DNA of 64,000 bases from MM2 sp035460165 (GTDB lineage: Bacteria; Pseudomonadota; Gammaproteobacteria; Burkholderiales; Methylophilaceae): assembly GCA_035460165.1 (NCBI GenBank), contig DATHWW010000023.1, forward strand, positions 74,991-138,990, given 5' to 3'. Below the pieces are notes generated by a model. The model saw only the letters and a program-made list of their open reading frames with translations, did no database searches and was not told the DNA's origin. Shown in pieces: positions 1 to 9,662 of the stretch; the stretch's first letter is position 1; each line of letters opens with the position of its first letter. A program made the translations under genes and the position numbers.

Positions 1-673
1 TGCCCAGGTAGTTTTCGCGGCGCGCCGCATAACGCATGAAGCGGCTGCGGCATAAGGCCATCTGCGTTGCATGGCACAAGGTTGCCTCGCGTTTACGCTC
101 CAATTCGATATCGCTCAGCTCGATGCTGCAAGTCGGGGCGTACAAAGGTTTTCCGTGTATCAGGTAATACAGGATTTGCGGACGAGTCTGCTCGGGGCTC
201 AGCCGGTCCAGCGCCAATTGCAGCATCAATCCAAACGCGTTGTGATCGGGGTGTGTGTCCTGCAGCGCCGGGGCTACTATGCAGCTCGGCTGCCATTCCG
301 CTATTTCAGCGACGATGCGCTCTTCGATGCTATCACTGCCGAGGTTGAGCAGGCTGGTGAGGCCTTGGTCGGGCAACCCCAGAAAAAACACCTGATCGGC
401 CCGGACACCGAACAAGGCGAGCGCGGCCAGCGCTTCTTCCCGCCGACGCTTGCCCCACCGTTGCTTATCCTCCGCCGTGATTTTCCAGTGCCGTTCGATA
501 AAGCGTTGGGGCCAGGGGTTGTTGTCACCGTCGGTTACCAGAATGACGCGGATTTCCGAGCCGGATTTGAGTGCCTTCTGTATCAGCCCGCCGGCACCCA
601 GCGTCTCGTCATCGGGATGAACGGCATAAACCAGCACGCGATCAGGCTGGCTCGGAGTGAGAAGAGCGCTCAT
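1..673 (-). CDS. PIG-L/LmbE family deacetylase, partial at window edge
   Basis: Read on the minus strand from an ATG at 671-673, the frame stays open to base 1, so the 3' end is missing; 224 codons are visible. Residues about 16-21 read AVHPDDE, the zinc-binding signature of the PIG-L/LmbE N-deacetylase family, and a later HPDHNAFG supplies the second histidine pair typical of this fold. Such enzymes remove acetyl groups from N-acetylglucosaminyl substrates such as glycolipids or thiol precursors; the substrate here cannot be told. The 231-codon plus-strand frame at 71-766 over the same bases is an antisense shadow. The gene is separated from the antiporter by about 130 bp and transcribed in the same direction. 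Confidence 0.85.
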   Translation of the reverse strand, partial: MSALLTPSQPDRVLVYAVHPDDETLGAGGLIQKALKSGSEIRVILVTDGDNNPWPQRFIERHWKITAEDKQRWGKRRREEALAALALFGVRADQVFFLGLPDQGLTSLLNLGSDSIEERIVAEIAEWQPSCIVAPALQDTHPDHNAFGLMLQLALDRLSPEQTRPQILYYLIHGKPLYAPTCSIELSDIELERKREATLCHATQMALCRSRFMRYAARRENYLG

Positions 674-804
674 GGGATTATTCTCATTAGTGTGTATGAC
701 CAATTAACCGAAGCATCTTCATATTGTCATCTCGGGTTAATCACGCAAATGCTGATTCGGATGTAGGAATTCATGAAGCGTTATCCACAAAAGATTGGAT
801 GCAG

Positions 805-2112
805 TTACGCACGTTTGGTTGCATTCTTCTGTTGCGTATGCCGATCCAGTGCCGTCATGACAGGCTTGGCGGACAAGCCGTGAACGATGACGGAAATCAC
901 GATGATGAGCAGAACCACCGACCATAACTCCCTCGCTTGCGGGAATTCGGTGCGGTGCAGCGCATAGCCGAGGTAGTAAAGCGAGCCGATGCCGCGTATG
1001 CCGTAAAAAGACAGCACCCATTTGTCCCAGTGCGACAGCGGGTGATTGACAAAGGCAACCATTCCTGCCAGCGGGCGCACCACGAAAATGACTACCAAGG
1101 CCACCGTCACGCCTCCCCACGTCAAAGGTGCCAATGCTCCGCTCGCAATGTAGGCGCCGATCAGGAACATCAGTACCGCGATGAGGATGCGTTCCATTTC
1201 CTCCGAAAAATCGTGCAGGATTTGTTGATAGCGATGACGGGATTCTTGCTGCCGGAATGTACACGCGGCAATAAATACGCTGATGAAACCGTAACTGGAA
1301 GATAGTTCCGCCAGGGCATAAGGGATGAGGGTCAGGCTGAGCGCAATGCTACCCGTGGTAAAGAAGTCCACCGATTTGAAGCCGAACAGGATTTTTGCCA
1401 GCAGCCAGCCGGAAGCCACCCCGACCAAAGCGCCAACGAGGATACGATAGAAAACGTCCATGACCAGCCAGCCTGCAAGCCATGCTTCCGGATGCAGGCC
1501 GACAAGAGCAACAGCGATGGCGAGATTGGTGAAGGGAAAGGCCAGTCCATCGTTCATCCCCGCTTCTGTCGTCAAGGCGACGCGCGTGCGGGAATAGTCT
1601 GGCGAGCTGGGTGCAGTGGTTTGCACTTCGGACGCCAGTACCGGATCGGTAGGCGCGATTACCGCGCCGAGCAGGAGCGCCGTGGCAGGTGCCATGCCCA
1701 AGCCCCACCAGCCGAGTAGTGCAGTTGCGGCAATGGTCAGCGGCATGGTGTAAGCCAGCAGACGCCAGCTAAGTTCCCAGGATTTCCATGCAAATGGATT
1801 ATTGATCTTGAGGCCGGCGGCGGTCAAGGCGATTAGCACGCCGATTTCGGTCAGCCGCTCCGGCCAGCGTGCTTCCACCAGATTGGGCAGATGGATATCG
1901 ACCGGGAGAGAAAATAATGCCATGCCGATCAGCATGAATACCATGGGGGCGCTCAGAAACCGATTGACCGTCAATCGAGGAGCCAGTGCGGCGGCAAGAA
2001 TGACGGTGGCGACCAGCAAGAGCTGCACGTCATATAGCTCAATGGTAAAGAATCCGAAATCGGTGCTGTGCAGGAGTTCCTGCGCCGCATAACTCTCCTG
2101 GGGGGCGGCCAT
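805..2112 (-). CDS. CPA1-type cation:proton antiporter (NhaP-like)
   Basis: The 435-residue protein is almost entirely hydrophobic, with about 12 predicted membrane segments, and matches the Na+/H+ exchanger fold of the CPA1 family. The segment GAVIAPTDPVLASEV (around residue 150) carries the APTDPV motif characteristic of NhaP/NHE transporters, and a second polar helix follows with TEAGMNDGLAFPF. It should exchange Na+ or K+ for H+ across the inner membrane. It starts 5 bp after the stop of the upstream DUF421 gene, so the two are probably cotranscribed. The tail after residue 415 is short and charged; there is no long cytoplasmic regulatory domain. Ion specificity is not readable. Confidence 0.88.
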   Translation of the reverse strand: MAAPQESYAAQELLHSTDFGFFTIELYDVQLLLVATVILAAALAPRLTVNRFLSAPMVFMLIGMALFSLPVDIHLPNLVEARWPERLTEIGVLIALTAAGLKINNPFAWKSWELSWRLLAYTMPLTIAATALLGWWGLGMAPATALLLGAVIAPTDPVLASEVQTTAPSSPDYSRTRVALTTEAGMNDGLAFPFTNLAIAVALVGLHPEAWLAGWLVMDVFYRILVGALVGVASGWLLAKILFGFKSVDFFTTGSIALSLTLIPYALAELSSSYGFISVFIAACTFRQQESRHRYQQILHDFSEEMERILIAVLMFLIGAYIASGALAPLTWGGVTVALVVIFVVRPLAGMVAFVNHPLSHWDKWVLSFYGIRGIGSLYYLGYALHRTEFPQARELWSVVLLIIVISVIVHGLSAKPVMTALDRHTQQKNATKRA

Positions 2113-2117
2113 GGGCG

Positions 2118-2594
2118 CTACTCTGTTTGGATGACGCTGATCGTGCCGTCCGATTCGAGGCGCATTTCCTTGATTTTATGGATATCCTCGATTCCTTCTT
2201 CGCGCATTTTGGCCTGCACCTCGGATCTTGTGATGTATTCGCGTTGCATGTTGCGGAGGATCAGCTTGCCGTTCTTCACCAGCATGATAGAAGGAGGTTC
2301 GGTAAAGCGGCGAATAAATGGGGATTGGTAACTGACGTAATCAAATATGAAATTCCAGAAAACCAGCGTAGCCACCAGCAGAATACCGTCGGCAACCGTC
2401 TTCGAGTCCCCGCTCATCGCGCTTTGCGAGGCATCCGCAACGATCACTACGAACAGAAAATCGCTGATGCCGACATTGCCGATATCGCGTCGCAACAAAA
2501 ACCGGAACACGAGGAATAAAAACCAATACATCAATGTACCGCGCAGCATGATTTCCCATGGACTGACGCTGAATGTCACCAGCTCATGCAACAT
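2118..2594 (-). CDS. DUF421 (YetF-like) membrane protein
   Basis: The protein has an N-terminal hydrophobic region with WEIMLRGTLMYW and two or three short membrane helices, then a soluble C-terminal part with SIMLVKNGKLILRNMQREYITRSE, the usual arrangement of DUF421/YetF proteins. An upstream ATG at 2628-2630 would add 12 residues, but the ATG at 2592-2594 has a GGGAG sequence six bases before it and starts directly before the first helix, so it is preferred (158 residues). Function of the family is poorly defined; it is membrane-bound and often close to transport or stress genes. It heads the pair with the antiporter. Confidence 0.8.
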   Translation of the reverse strand: MLHELVTFSVSPWEIMLRGTLMYWFLFLVFRFLLRRDIGNVGISDFLFVVIVADASQSAMSGDSKTVADGILLVATLVFWNFIFDYVSYQSPFIRRFTEPPSIMLVKNGKLILRNMQREYITRSEVQAKMREEGIEDIHKIKEMRLESDGTISVIQTE

Positions 2595-2907
2595 GGCGCG
2601 CTCCCGTAAACCGGTTTCCCGCATTGTCATGCGTTTCAGCGGGTAGTCGGTATCAGACGCGCTGCAAATTCATCTATAGGATGTAAGGTGGAGGGATGTA
2701 GGAAAATGCTGACATATGACGATGACGTTTGCGCGCGGATTAAACATATCGGTTTATACCGTTGTCTCAGCTCAACATCGCAAATAGCAATAAGCACACG
2801 GGTGAGTAGGGTAAAATGTCCCACATGCCTGTGAATTCAGCGCAAGCGAGCGCAAAAAACAAAAAACCGCATCTGCTTGAGCATGATGCGGTTTCTGGAA
2901 ATACTAC
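2595..2907. other. Intergenic region, nothing recognised
   Basis: About 310 bp lie between the DUF421 gene and the tRNA. The short open frames here have no recognisable product. The stretch should contain the promoter for the DUF421-antiporter pair and the 3' trailer of the tRNA; no terminator with a clear T-run was seen. Confidence 0.5.
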
Positions 2908-2994
2908 TGGTGCCCAGAAGAGGACTCGAACCTCCACAGTGTTTCCACCACTAGGACCTGAACCTAGCGCGTCTACCAATTTCGCCATCTGGGC
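2908..2994 (-). tRNA. tRNA-Leu (CAG anticodon)
   Basis: The minus strand folds as an 87-nt class II tRNA with an encoded CCA end (2908-2910). The acceptor stem pairs GCCCAGA with TCTGGGC, the anticodon stem is CTAGG/CCTAG with loop TTCAGGT (anticodon CAG, reads CUG leucine codons), a long variable arm is present, and the T arm contains GGTTCGAGTCC. It is a single tRNA gene lying antisense and just upstream of rnr. Confidence 0.95.
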
Positions 2995-3030
2995 AACGAA
3001 AAGACCGCCATTTTAGAGGAAAATCCGAAC

Positions 3031-5481
3031 TTGTCAACGACCAAAAAACAACGAACAAAAGACCCGCATGCCAGCCGTGAAGCCGCTAATTACGAGAATC
3101 CGCTGCCAAGCAGGGAATTCATTTTGCAAATCATGGAAGAAGAGGGCGCGCCGGTCAACGTCGAGCGACTTTACAAGTTGCTGGGCATACGCAAAGGCGA
3201 GCAGGACATTTTCAATCGCCGTCTTGGCGCGATGGAGCGCGACGGCCAGATTTTCCGCAACCGCAAGGATGCACTGTGCATTGCAGAGAAGATCAACCTC
3301 ATCCCCGGCAAGGTGCACGGGCACGCCGATGGCTTCGGTTTCCTGATCCCCGACGCCGGCGGCGACGATCTGTTCCTGTCACCGAAGGAAATGGCGCAGG
3401 TGATGCACGGCGACCGCGTGATGGTGCGTCAGTCTGGCCTGGACCGGCGCGGACGCCCCGAGGGCAAGATCGTCGAAGTGTTGGAACGTGCGACCAAGCG
3501 TCTGGTCGGCCGCTTGCTGGTCGAAAGCGGCGTGGTGCTGGTGGCGGCGGAAGACCGACGTATTACCCAGGACATCCTGATTCCGCCAGGCCAGGACATG
3601 AAGGCCAAGGCCGGCCAAGTGGTGATGATCGAGTTGATTGAGCATCCCTCCGCCTATGCCAAGCCGATAGGCAAGGTTGTCGAAATCCTCGGCAACTATG
3701 CCGATCCGGGCATGGAAATCGAAATTGCGCTGCGCAAGCACCAGCTGCCGTATCTGTTCAATCCCGATGCGGTGAAGCAGGCCGAGGCCTATCCCAAGAA
3801 AGTGCGCAAGTCCGACTGGGCGGGACGTGTCGATTTGCGCGAGCTGCCGCTGGTGACTATAGACGGCGAAACCGCGCGCGATTTCGACGATGCCGTATTT
3901 TGTGAGCCGCAGGGCAAGGGTTGGCGTCTGGTAGTGGCGATTGCCGACGTCAGCTATTACGTGCGTCCCGGCGATGCGCTGGACAAGGATGCCTATGATC
4001 GCGGCAATTCGGTATATTTCCCGCGTCGCGTGATTCCGATGCTGCCGGAGGCGCTGTCCAACGGCCTGTGCTCGCTGAACCCCGATGTCGAGCGGATGTG
4101 CATGGTCTGCGACATGCAGATCGACGGCAAGGGCAAGATCAAGCGCTACAAGTTCTACCCCTCGGTAATGCTGTCCAAGGCGCGCATGACCTACACCAAG
4201 GTGTACGACATGATCGTCAATCCGGACGGCGAGACGGCGAAGGAATATGCCTGGCTGATGCCTCATGTTCAGCACCTGTATACGCTTTACAAGACGCTGG
4301 CGGCAGCGCGAGCCGTGCGCGGCGCCATCGAGTTCGAAACCACCGAAACGCTGATGATGTTCAACGACCAGGGCAAGATCGATCGCATCGTGCCGGTGGT
4401 GCGTAACGACGCGCATCGGCTGATCGAGGAGTGCATGCTGGCGGCCAACGTCTGCGCTTCAGACTTTCTGAAAGAGCATGGCCATCCGGCCCTGTACCGT
4501 ATCCACGAAGGCCCGACGCCGGAAAAGCTGGAGAAAGTACGCGGTTTCATGGCGGAGTTCGGTTTCGCGCTGGGCGGGGGCGATACGCCGCATGCCAAGG
4601 ATTACGGCAAACTGCTTGAACACATCAAGGGGCGTCCGGACGAACAACTGTTGCAGACCGTGCTACTGCGTTCCATGCAGCAAGCCGTTTACAGTCCGGA
4701 CAATGTTGGGCACTTTGGCCTGGCTTATGAGCATTACACCCATTTCACCTCACCCATTCGTCGTTATCCCGACCTGCTGATCCACCGCGCAATCAATGCG
4801 GTGCTGGAGGACAGGAAATACAAGGCCGGCGACTGGCATGCGCTGGGTATGCATTGTTCGATGACCGAGCGCCGTGCCGACGACGCCACGCGCGATGTGG
4901 AAACCTGGCTCAAGTGCTTCTATATGCAGGACAAAGTCGGTGAGACATTCAATGGCACCGTGGCCGGCGTCACCAGCTTCGGCTTGTTTGTGGCGCTGGA
5001 CGAAGTCTATGTCGAGGGTTTGCTGCACGTCACCGAACTGGGGAATGACTATTTCAACTTTGATGCGATGCGGCATGAAATGGCCGGCGAACGTACCGGT
5101 GTGCGTTTTCGCCTGGGCGACCGGCTGCGCGTGAAAGTGGCGCGTGTCGATATGGAAACCAGCAAGATCGATTTCGTGCTGGATGCGTTGCCGACGACGT
5201 CGGAGTCGACGCCAGGCGCAAAACCCGCCAAAATGCCGGCCGCGAAGCCCATGGCAAAGTCAGTCGTTAAATCAGCGGCGAAACCAAGCGCAAAATCGGC
5301 CGTTAAGCCGGCTGCTAAATCGACGGCGAAGCCGGTCGCCAAAACCAAAACCGGTGGCGAGGCACGCTCCAAGATTGCACTGCCGGCATCGGCCAAAGGC
5401 AAGGCAGGGCAGCCGAGCAGTACGCGCGGCAAAAGCAAATCCAAATCCACCCGTGGCAGGAAAGGCACCAAACAGAAATGA
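3031..5481 (+). CDS. rnr: Ribonuclease R
   Basis: This 816-residue protein has the RNase R order: an N-terminal winged-helix region, cold-shock domains, the RNB catalytic domain with the acidic cluster GETARDFDDAVFCE near residue 285, and an S1 domain (GTVAGVTSFGLFVAL near 650). It degrades structured RNA 3' to 5' and helps in rRNA and tRNA quality control. A TTG at 3031 with AGAGGA about ten bases upstream is the only start that keeps the full N-terminus. The last 90 residues are a low-complexity Lys/Ala/Pro tail, usual in this family and likely to aid RNA or ribosome binding. The stop overlaps the start of rlmB by four bases. Confidence 0.95.
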   Translation: MSTTKKQRTKDPHASREAANYENPLPSREFILQIMEEEGAPVNVERLYKLLGIRKGEQDIFNRRLGAMERDGQIFRNRKDALCIAEKINLIPGKVHGHADGFGFLIPDAGGDDLFLSPKEMAQVMHGDRVMVRQSGLDRRGRPEGKIVEVLERATKRLVGRLLVESGVVLVAAEDRRITQDILIPPGQDMKAKAGQVVMIELIEHPSAYAKPIGKVVEILGNYADPGMEIEIALRKHQLPYLFNPDAVKQAEAYPKKVRKSDWAGRVDLRELPLVTIDGETARDFDDAVFCEPQGKGWRLVVAIADVSYYVRPGDALDKDAYDRGNSVYFPRRVIPMLPEALSNGLCSLNPDVERMCMVCDMQIDGKGKIKRYKFYPSVMLSKARMTYTKVYDMIVNPDGETAKEYAWLMPHVQHLYTLYKTLAAARAVRGAIEFETTETLMMFNDQGKIDRIVPVVRNDAHRLIEECMLAANVCASDFLKEHGHPALYRIHEGPTPEKLEKVRGFMAEFGFALGGGDTPHAKDYGKLLEHIKGRPDEQLLQTVLLRSMQQAVYSPDNVGHFGLAYEHYTHFTSPIRRYPDLLIHRAINAVLEDRKYKAGDWHALGMHCSMTERRADDATRDVETWLKCFYMQDKVGETFNGTVAGVTSFGLFVALDEVYVEGLLHVTELGNDYFNFDAMRHEMAGERTGVRFRLGDRLRVKVARVDMETSKIDFVLDALPTTSESTPGAKPAKMPAAKPMAKSVVKSAAKPSAKSAVKPAAKSTAKPVAKTKTGGEARSKIALPASAKGKAGQPSSTRGKSKSKSTRGRKGTKQK

Positions 5482-6227
5482 GCATCACCCGTATCGTATT
5501 CGGCTTTCACGCGGTATTGAGCCGCATACGTCAGAACCCCGCCAGCGTGCAGGAGATCTGTGTCGACAAGACGCGCAAGGACGCTCGCATGCAGGATCTG
5601 CTGCAAATGGCTGAGCAAAAGGGCGTGCGCGTGATGCAGATGGACAAGGAGCGTCTCGATGGCCTCGCCGCTAACGGCCGACATCAGGGTGTATTGGCGC
5701 GCGTCGCGGATACGCCGCTGCCGTACCAGGACATCCACGACATTCTCGAATCTGATCTCGCCGAACCGCCATTTTTCCTGATTCTGGACGGCGTGGAAGA
5801 CCCGCACAACCTCGGCGCCTGTCTGCGCGTCGCCGACGCAATGGGCGTGCACGCGGTGATCGCCCCCAAGGATCGCGCTGCCGGTCTGAATGCGACAGTG
5901 CGCAAGGTTGCCTGCGGCGCGGCGGAAACCGTGCCCTTCATCGCCGTGACCAATCTGGCGCGCACCCTGCGTGAACTGAAAGACGCCGGCGTTTGGCTAG
6001 TGGGCGCGGTGGCGGAGGCGGAGGATGACCTGTTTACTGCCAAATTCTCCGGCCCGATTGCAATGATCCTGGGTGCCGAGGGCACAGGCTTGCGCCGCCT
6101 GACCGCCGAAAACTGCGACCAACTGGTGCGCATCCCGATGTTCGGTACGGTGGAAAGCCTGAATGTGTCGGTCGCCAGTGGAATTTGCCTGTACGAAGCT
6201 CGGCGGCAGCGTAATCTCGTCGGTTGA
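5478..6227 (+). CDS. rlmB: 23S rRNA (guanosine-2'-O-)-methyltransferase RlmB
   Basis: A 249-residue SpoU-type methyltransferase. An N-terminal substrate-binding domain (residues 1-75) is followed by the SPOUT knot region with LILDGVEDPHNLGACLR (residue about 100), ILGAEGTGLR and a C-terminal NVSVASGICLYE, the three SpoU motifs. It methylates the 2'-O of a conserved guanosine in domain V of 23S rRNA using SAM. Translation is coupled to rnr through an ATGA overlap, the same rnr-rlmB order found in many proteobacteria. Confidence 0.95.
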   Translation: MSITRIVFGFHAVLSRIRQNPASVQEICVDKTRKDARMQDLLQMAEQKGVRVMQMDKERLDGLAANGRHQGVLARVADTPLPYQDIHDILESDLAEPPFFLILDGVEDPHNLGACLRVADAMGVHAVIAPKDRAAGLNATVRKVACGAAETVPFIAVTNLARTLRELKDAGVWLVGAVAEAEDDLFTAKFSGPIAMILGAEGTGLRRLTAENCDQLVRIPMFGTVESLNVSVASGICLYEARRQRNLVG

Positions 6228-6478
6228 TCCTGGAAGGCGAGGTTTGCGGCCTTGCCATCAAGCCTTTCCGTGATGTCAGTGCCCCATATTGAAGTGTCAC
6301 GGCAATCCCCCGTGGCGGCATCTCTCGATTTGAGAGGAGACGGTTCAGCGCTTAAGTCCTATAAAATAGGCTTAATGAAACGCTTTGGCGGGGTTGTTGT
6401 CTTTAATTTGCGGGTTTATTTCAGGCCGCCAAAATGCTATTCTTTCACGTTTTCATAAACTTAACTTTTGGAGTCAAA

Positions 6479-6904
6479 ATGGCTGTTGAACGCACCCTTT
6501 CCATCATCAAACCCGATGCAGTTGCCAAGAACGTGATCGGCAAGATCTATTCGCGTTTTGAAGGCGCTGGCCTGAAGATCGTCGCTTCCCGCATGACGCA
6601 TCTGTCCCAGGCTGAGGCTGAAGGTTTCTATGCCGTGCACCGTGAGCGCCCTTTCTTTGCCGACCTGGTGAAGTTCATGGTATCCGGCCCGGTGGTGATC
6701 CAGGTGCTGGAGGGCGAAAACGCTGTGCTGGCTCACCGCGACCTGATGGGCGCTACCGATCCGAAGAAGGCGGCTGCCGGTACCATCCGCGCCGACTTTG
6801 CGGAAAGCATCGATGCTAACGCTGTGCACGGTTCCGATTCCGCTGAAAATGCAGCGATCGAAATCGCCTATTTCTTCCCCGCTTCGCAGGTGTATTCCCG
6901 CTAA
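6479..6904 (+). CDS. ndk: Nucleoside diphosphate kinase
   Basis: The product is 141 residues, the normal Ndk length. ERTLSIIKPDAV begins the protein and NAVHGSDSAENA holds the catalytic histidine (near residue 117). It transfers the gamma phosphate of ATP to NDPs, balancing NTP and dNTP pools in the cytosol. The chosen ATG at 6479-6481 follows TTGGAG; an in-frame ATG 45 bases earlier lacks both a ribosome site and family similarity. A 250-bp gap upstream, with an AT-rich TATAAAAT at about 6359, makes this the probable start of a transcript running into rlmN and beyond. Confidence 0.96.
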   Translation: MAVERTLSIIKPDAVAKNVIGKIYSRFEGAGLKIVASRMTHLSQAEAEGFYAVHRERPFFADLVKFMVSGPVVIQVLEGENAVLAHRDLMGATDPKKAAAGTIRADFAESIDANAVHGSDSAENAAIEIAYFFPASQVYSR

Positions 6905-8010
6905 TGTCGCTCGTCAATCTGCTCGATTACGATCAGCCGAAACTCGCCGCGTTCTTTACTGAGCTCGGCGAAAAGCCGTTCCGCGCCAAGCAGTTGATGC
7001 GCTGGATGCATCATTTCGGTGTGACCGATTTCGAGCAGATGACGGACATTGCCCGGCCGCTGCGCGAGAAGCTCGCGACAGTGGCCGAAATTCGCCCGCC
7101 TGAAATCAAGGTGGAACAGGTTTCCGACGACGGTACGCGCAAATGGCTGGTCGATGTCGGCCCCAATAATGGCGTGGAAACCGTTTTCATTCCCGAGGAC
7201 GACCGCGGTACGCTGTGCATTTCCTCACAAGTCGGCTGTGCGCTGGAGTGTACGTTCTGCTCCACCGGCCGCCAGGGCTTCAATCGTAACCTCAAGGTTT
7301 CCGAGATCATCGGGCAGTTGTGGCTTGCCAATAAATCCATACGCCAGGCTGACGGTTACGACATGCTGCCGCCCGGCGAACGCATTATCAGCAACGTCGT
7401 GATGATGGGCATGGGCGAGCCTCTGGCCAATTACGACAACGTCGTGACGGCGATGCAAATCATGCTTGACGATTCGGCCTATGGCTTGAGCCGACGCCGT
7501 GTGACACTTTCGACCTCGGGTCTGGTGCCGGCGCTGGATCGCCTGAAGGAGGATTGCCCGGTGGCACTCGCCGTGTCGCTGCATGCACCCAACGATGCGT
7601 TGCGTGATGAGATCGTCCCGATCAACAAGAAGTACCCGCTCAAGGAGCTAATGGCCGCCTGTGTGCGTTATCTCGAAAAGGCGCCGCGCGATTTCGTGAC
7701 CTTCGAGTACGTGATGCTGGATGGCGTGAACGATACGGTTGAGCACGCCAAGCAATTGTTGCAAACGGTCAGGGGCGTGTCGTGTAAATTCAACCTGATT
7801 CCGTTCAATCCGTTCCCGGATAGCGGCTACGACACCTCCCGTCCGGATAATATCCGCCGTTTCCGCGACGTGCTGATGCAGGCCGGTTACATCGTGACCA
7901 CGCGCAAGACGCGTGGCGATGATATCGACGCGGCCTGCGGCCAGCTCGCCGGCAAGGTGGAAGACAAAACGCGTCGCACCCATAAGTTCACTCTCAAGGC
8001 CGTTGCATGA
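6904..8010 (+). CDS. rlmN: Dual-specificity 23S rRNA/tRNA adenosine-C2 methyltransferase RlmN
   Basis: The 368-residue protein has the radical-SAM cluster motif CALECTFCSTG (about residue 113), the MGMGEPLANYDNV segment and the SLHAPND substrate loop of RlmN. It methylates C2 of A2503 in 23S rRNA and A37 in certain tRNAs using a [4Fe-4S] cluster and two SAM molecules. Its ATG shares one base with the ndk stop (TAATG), implying translational coupling, and its stop overlaps the next gene by four bases. Confidence 0.96.
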   Translation: MSLVNLLDYDQPKLAAFFTELGEKPFRAKQLMRWMHHFGVTDFEQMTDIARPLREKLATVAEIRPPEIKVEQVSDDGTRKWLVDVGPNNGVETVFIPEDDRGTLCISSQVGCALECTFCSTGRQGFNRNLKVSEIIGQLWLANKSIRQADGYDMLPPGERIISNVVMMGMGEPLANYDNVVTAMQIMLDDSAYGLSRRRVTLSTSGLVPALDRLKEDCPVALAVSLHAPNDALRDEIVPINKKYPLKELMAACVRYLEKAPRDFVTFEYVMLDGVNDTVEHAKQLLQTVRGVSCKFNLIPFNPFPDSGYDTSRPDNIRRFRDVLMQAGYIVTTRKTRGDDIDAACGQLAGKVEDKTRRTHKFTLKAVA

Positions 8011-8750
8011 AAAAATTACTCGTAATCATGATGGCCCTGGTTCTGGTTGCTTGCGGCACCACGGGGGGCAAAACCGGCGAAGATTCCAACAGCCGTCACC
8101 GTGCCAAATTGCATACCGAGCTCGCCTCCGCCTATTACTCGCAAGGGCAGATGGCCATTGCGCTGGAGGAATTCACCAAGGCTGTCGGGCTCGATTCTTC
8201 CTATGCGCCCGCATATACCGGGCTGGGACTGGTGCATGCGGCGCTGAAGCAGGATGCCAAGGCCGAGAGCAACTTCAAGCGCGCATTGCAGCTTGAACCC
8301 GAAAATTCCGAAGCGCACAATAATTACGGTACCTTTCTGTGCGTGCGCAATCGCGTGGATGAAGCCATTAGCGAGTTCATGACGGCGGTGAAGAATCCTT
8401 TGTACGCTTCTCCGGAATCGGCCTATCTCAATGCCGGTATCTGCGCGCTCAAGAAGAAAGACATCAGGAACGCCGAAACCTATTTCCAGAATGCATTGCG
8501 CGCCGAGCCCAATATGCGCGCGGCTTCTTATCAGCTTGCGCAACTGTATTTCAGCAAGGGTGAGCACCTGCAGGCGCGCGCGCATCTGGAGCAGGCGATG
8601 AAAAACATCGACCCGACGCCGGAAATGCTGTGGCTGGGCGTCCGCAATGAACGTATTCTGGGCGGCAAGGATGCGGAAGCAAGTTATCGCCTGCTGCTGC
8701 GCAAAAAGTACCCGAACTCCGACGAAACCAAAGCCATGTTGGCGGAATAA
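8007..8750 (+). CDS. pilF: Type IV pilus biogenesis/stability lipoprotein PilF (PilW)
   Basis: A signal peptide ending in the lipobox LVAC (residues 13-16) precedes about six TPR-like repeats with conserved helix pairs such as AYYSQGQMAIALEEFTKAV and AEPNMRAASYQLAQLY. The 247-residue length matches PilF/PilW, an outer-membrane pilotin that helps assemble the PilQ secretin in type IV pili. The position between rlmN and rodZ is the conserved one in betaproteobacteria. No other pilus genes occur in the window, although a PilJ-type sensor domain is present at 23.7-25.8 kb. Confidence 0.88.
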   Translation: MKKLLVIMMALVLVACGTTGGKTGEDSNSRHRAKLHTELASAYYSQGQMAIALEEFTKAVGLDSSYAPAYTGLGLVHAALKQDAKAESNFKRALQLEPENSEAHNNYGTFLCVRNRVDEAISEFMTAVKNPLYASPESAYLNAGICALKKKDIRNAETYFQNALRAEPNMRAASYQLAQLYFSKGEHLQARAHLEQAMKNIDPTPEMLWLGVRNERILGGKDAEASYRLLLRKKYPNSDETKAMLAE

Positions 8751-8789
8751 GCACCAAACCGGCCACAGGCGACAGATGCGATATTCAAG

Positions 8790-9659
8790 ATGACACAACA
8801 ACCTGATCAAACCGAGCACGCCGCACAATCGACGACCCCGGCTTCCAACTTGTCCTTGCAGGCCGTAGGCCACTTGCTGGTTGAAGCGCGGGAACAAATG
8901 GGCCTGAGTGTGGATGAGGTTGCTTCCCGCTTGCGTTTGATGCCGCGGCAGGTGCAAGCGCTCGAGTCAGGCAATGTCGATGCCTTGCCGGGTCCGGCGT
9001 TTGTGCGCGGGTTTTTGCGCAATTACGCCAAACTCTTGCAAATCGATGCCGAACCGTTGCTGGATGCCTGCCGTGCGCACGGTCCCGAGCTGTCCCCGAG
9101 CCAGATCAGCCTGCACTCGGAAAATATTCTGATCGCTGGCCGCGAGCGCAAGGGCTGGACGATCTACCTCGCGGTGATCGGGATTGTCATTCTGGCTCTC
9201 GTGGCCTGGTTTGCCTACATGGATTTTTCGAGTGAGAAAGCTGCTCCTTCGCAGCCGGTGCCCGCAGCGGTCCCACATGAGCTTCCGGATGCAACCATGG
9301 TTCCTCAGCCTGTCGAGATAGTGCCGTTAACTCCATCGCCGGAAAGTGCGCCGGCAGACTCTTCGGCGACTACGGCGCCACAAGGTGCGGCCGCTGAGCC
9401 GACGCCGGCCGCGGGAGCGAATCTGGCGAAATTGGTGCTGACCTCCTCTCAAACCAGCTGGGTCAGCGTGGTTGATCGCGATGGCAAGGAAATCTTCAGC
9501 AGAAATGTCGTATCGGGCAGCAGTGAAACCATTTCCGGAACGCCGCCTCTCAAGGTCGTCATTGGCAATGCCGCCGGCATGCAGCTGACCTTCAACGGCA
9601 GCGCGGTTGACCTCGCGCCGCACATTCGTGCCAACATCGCGCGCCTGACTCTGGAGTAA
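8790..9659 (+). CDS. rodZ: RodZ-like helix-turn-helix membrane protein
   Basis: Residues about 25-90 form a cytoplasmic HTH_25 domain (LLVEAREQMGLSVDEVASRL), a single membrane helix lies near 122-146 (TIYLAVIGIVILALVAWF), then comes a Pro/Ala-rich periplasmic linker and a C-terminal DUF4115 domain with SWVSVVDRDGKEIFSR. This is the RodZ architecture, which links MreB to the cell-wall elongation complex. At 289 residues it is a little shorter than the E. coli protein because of a short linker. It sits directly before ispG, the conserved context. Confidence 0.88.
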   Translation: MTQQPDQTEHAAQSTTPASNLSLQAVGHLLVEAREQMGLSVDEVASRLRLMPRQVQALESGNVDALPGPAFVRGFLRNYAKLLQIDAEPLLDACRAHGPELSPSQISLHSENILIAGRERKGWTIYLAVIGIVILALVAWFAYMDFSSEKAAPSQPVPAAVPHELPDATMVPQPVEIVPLTPSPESAPADSSATTAPQGAAAEPTPAAGANLAKLVLTSSQTSWVSVVDRDGKEIFSRNVVSGSSETISGTPPLKVVIGNAAGMQLTFNGSAVDLAPHIRANIARLTLE

Positions 9660-9662
9660 GTA

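Noticed and set aside
71..766. 231-codon plus-strand frame at the left edge
   Set aside because: The minus strand carries the AVHPDDE and HPDHNAFG motifs of a PIG-L deacetylase, so the plus frame is a shadow.
5200..5470. Repeats in the 3' end of rnr
   Set aside because: They encode the Lys/Ala/Pro-rich tail common in RNase R; low-complexity coding sequence, not a DNA repeat element.
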